DNA from: Thereva unica
Lineage: Eukaryota > Arthropoda > Insecta > Diptera > Therevidae
Reading direction: 5' to 3'
DNA: 64,000 nt
Assembly (NCBI GenBank): GCA_949987705.1
Contig: OX465282.1
Location: 68,321,922 to 68,385,921, forward strand
Every line of letters starts with the position of its first letter. Position 1 is the first letter of the stretch. The translations under genes and the position numbers were made by a program. The notes below the pieces were generated by a model. The model made no database searches. It was not told the DNA's origin and saw only the letters and a list, made by a program, of their open reading frames with translations. This document shows positions 62,800-64,000 of this stretch, one piece after another.

Positions 62800-63420
62800 T
62801 TATTCAATTTTTATGATCGGTGTATGTCCCTCTAAAAATGTATCGTGTACATCGGCGAAGGTTTCCTTGCATTACTGATAACATCCATCATGCAATGGCT
62901 GAGAGAGAAGTATTGATATATAGCAGGTATAAAGCTGTGCGTAATGGGGTAAAAGCAATGATTCGCTCTTCAGAAAGGGCATATTTTGCCTCTAAGTTGG
63001 ACACCAATCAGCCCTCGAAAAAGTTATGGAGGAATATCCGCAATTTGAGAATACATGGCAGTGATGATAACAAAACTACTAATGACTCAATTCAATTGAT
63101 CTGGCTAATATGGGGTTTGGTTTTAGATACACTGAGGCTTCTGAAATACTTACATCTATACACTCTATCAAGTCGAATGGCACAGGACTCGACTCTTTAG
63201 CCCCCGTATTCCTGAAATTGTTAGTGCCTTTTATTGTGAGCTCTCTAGTTCATAGTTTCCATTTTTGCTTGACCAATTCCCGACTGAGTGGAAGAAGGTA
63301 TTGGTAGGTCCTGTACCCAAAAAATCATCCCCAGTTTCGTCCTATCAGACTACTATGCTTCTTTGCGAAAGTTTTGGAAAAAGTTATGATCCACCAAATA
63401 ATGGAATATGTCAAACCATT
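62800..63420 (+). pseudogene. CR1-like element relic, family F
   Basis: A 126-codon frame encodes the linker typical of this class (HHAMAEREVLIYSRYKAVRN, then FASKLDTNQPSKKLWRNIRN). In the next frame follow TEASEILTSIHSIKSNGTGL, DSLAPVFLKLLVPF and, after more lesions, FAKVLEKVMIHQIMEYV near 63370. It is related to families C and E but clearly distinct in sequence. The catalytic palm is absent, and the next element cuts it off at about 63421. Confidence 0.8.
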
Positions 63421-64000
63421 ATATTTATTATTATTAAGGAATGAGGGGGCAACCCATATGGTGAACACTGCGGCCAAGTTAGGCCTATTGTGTACGTACC
63501 CCACTAGCGGAACAGACTATCGGCCTTCCGAATGAAGGCAAGAAGGTCTTTAGTTGATGAAGACCGGACTTGGGCAGGGCTCAAGAACTCTCTGATAAAC
63601 GTTCTTCTTCTAAGCCAGATCAGAGCAGGACATTCACAAAGAATATGTGTGGAAGTTTCATCGCCTTCCAAGCAGAGTCGGCACTCTGTCTCTTGAGACA
63701 GTCCTAGGTTGTGGAGGTGGTACCGCAGTCCTACATGGCCAGTGAGATAGCCCACCAGCAGCCTTAGGTCCGCTCTGTTTAGAGTAATAGTGCCCCTTAA
63801 GGCAAAGGGTCTTATAAGATCTTTAGCCTGTCTAAGACCTGGGACTGACTCCCAATAGGCTAGGTTTATTTTCTTGATCCACTCTTCTATCAAGGACTTG
63901 GAGGTGGACCAAGAGATGCCACAGAAGGGTTCTGGGCCCTGGAACAACGTCTCAGACCCCTCCCTCGCGAGGCTGTCTGCAGCCTCATTTCCCTCGATAC
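63421..64000 (-). pseudogene. I-type non-LTR retrotransposon: RNase H end and C-terminal zinc knuckle
   Basis: The minus strand enters the window at 64000 inside an RNase H domain (EGNEAADSLAREGS near 63998-63955). It continues through WSTSKSLIEEWIKK and LLVGYLTGHVGLRYHLHNLG to a Cys/His block CRLCLEGDETSTHILCECPA near 63685-63630. RNase H plus this C-terminal knuckle is typical of the I clade and its relatives. The protein ends at 63504, and a TAA-rich 3' tail (complement of ATTTATTATTATTAAGG) lies near 63420-63440, as in the I factor. The frame is open in the visible part, so the element may be intact beyond the window; only the end can be judged. Confidence 0.85.

Overview
The window looks like a gene-poor, transposon-packed stretch of an insect nuclear genome. 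The evidence is the content: an env-bearing Ty3/Gypsy (errantivirus-type) LTR element with a tRNA-Ser primer site, several CR1/Jockey, RTE and I-type non-LTR retrotransposons, a Transib-like element, a hAT relic and many short inverted-repeat elements, all set in AT-rich sequence. I found no ordinary host gene. A 200-base run of N (10023-10222) marks a scaffold gap. The insect order cannot be fixed from the sequence alone.

Layout. 1-9480: relics of two non-LTR families (A at 1-1439 and 9056-9480, B at 1440-3890), two decayed copies of a Helitron/Helentron-like element with a 922-bp inverted-repeat element inside one of them, and a simple repeat. 9481-12719: no gene. 12720-22450: one CR1-like retrotransposon (family C, minus strand) that has served as a landing pad. 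A Transib-like element (13302-14534), a 3.7-kb DNA transposon with its own transposase relic (14692-18407, itself hit by a 450-bp element), a 5'-truncated RTE (18515-19883, itself hit by a 120-bp element) and a 255-bp element all interrupt it. 22451-30600: mostly non-coding, with a 437-bp TAA-flanked element, a tRNA-derived SINE and a second large family A copy (26532-28073). 30600-36800: two tandem-repeat tracts and two Helentron-like copies, one of them inside a second DNA transposon (33539-35831). 36815-41580: a second family C element cut by an RTE with an 11-bp target duplication. 43011-47745: a hAT relic and a Helentron-like copy nested in another. 50898-51845: an interleaved inverted repeat.

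52053-59720 (minus strand) is the youngest and most complete element: LTR, primer site, gag, protease-RT, RNase H-integrase and env. Its Pol polyprotein continues past integrase into a full SENP/Ulp1-type SUMO protease domain with the catalytic His, Asp, Gln and Cys in place. I regard this as the most exciting feature of the window: a host-like desumoylating enzyme carried by an endogenous retrovirus-like element. The two LTRs differ at one visible position over 346 bp, so the insertion is recent, although two small frameshifts and an altered integrase active-site residue suggest that this copy may not be autonomous.

59721-64000 holds CR1-like elements, one inserted into a relative with a short target duplication, and the RNase H end of an I-type element that runs off the window. 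Nesting, precise target duplications and the shared terminal sequences of multiple copies allow many element boundaries to be read directly from this one window.
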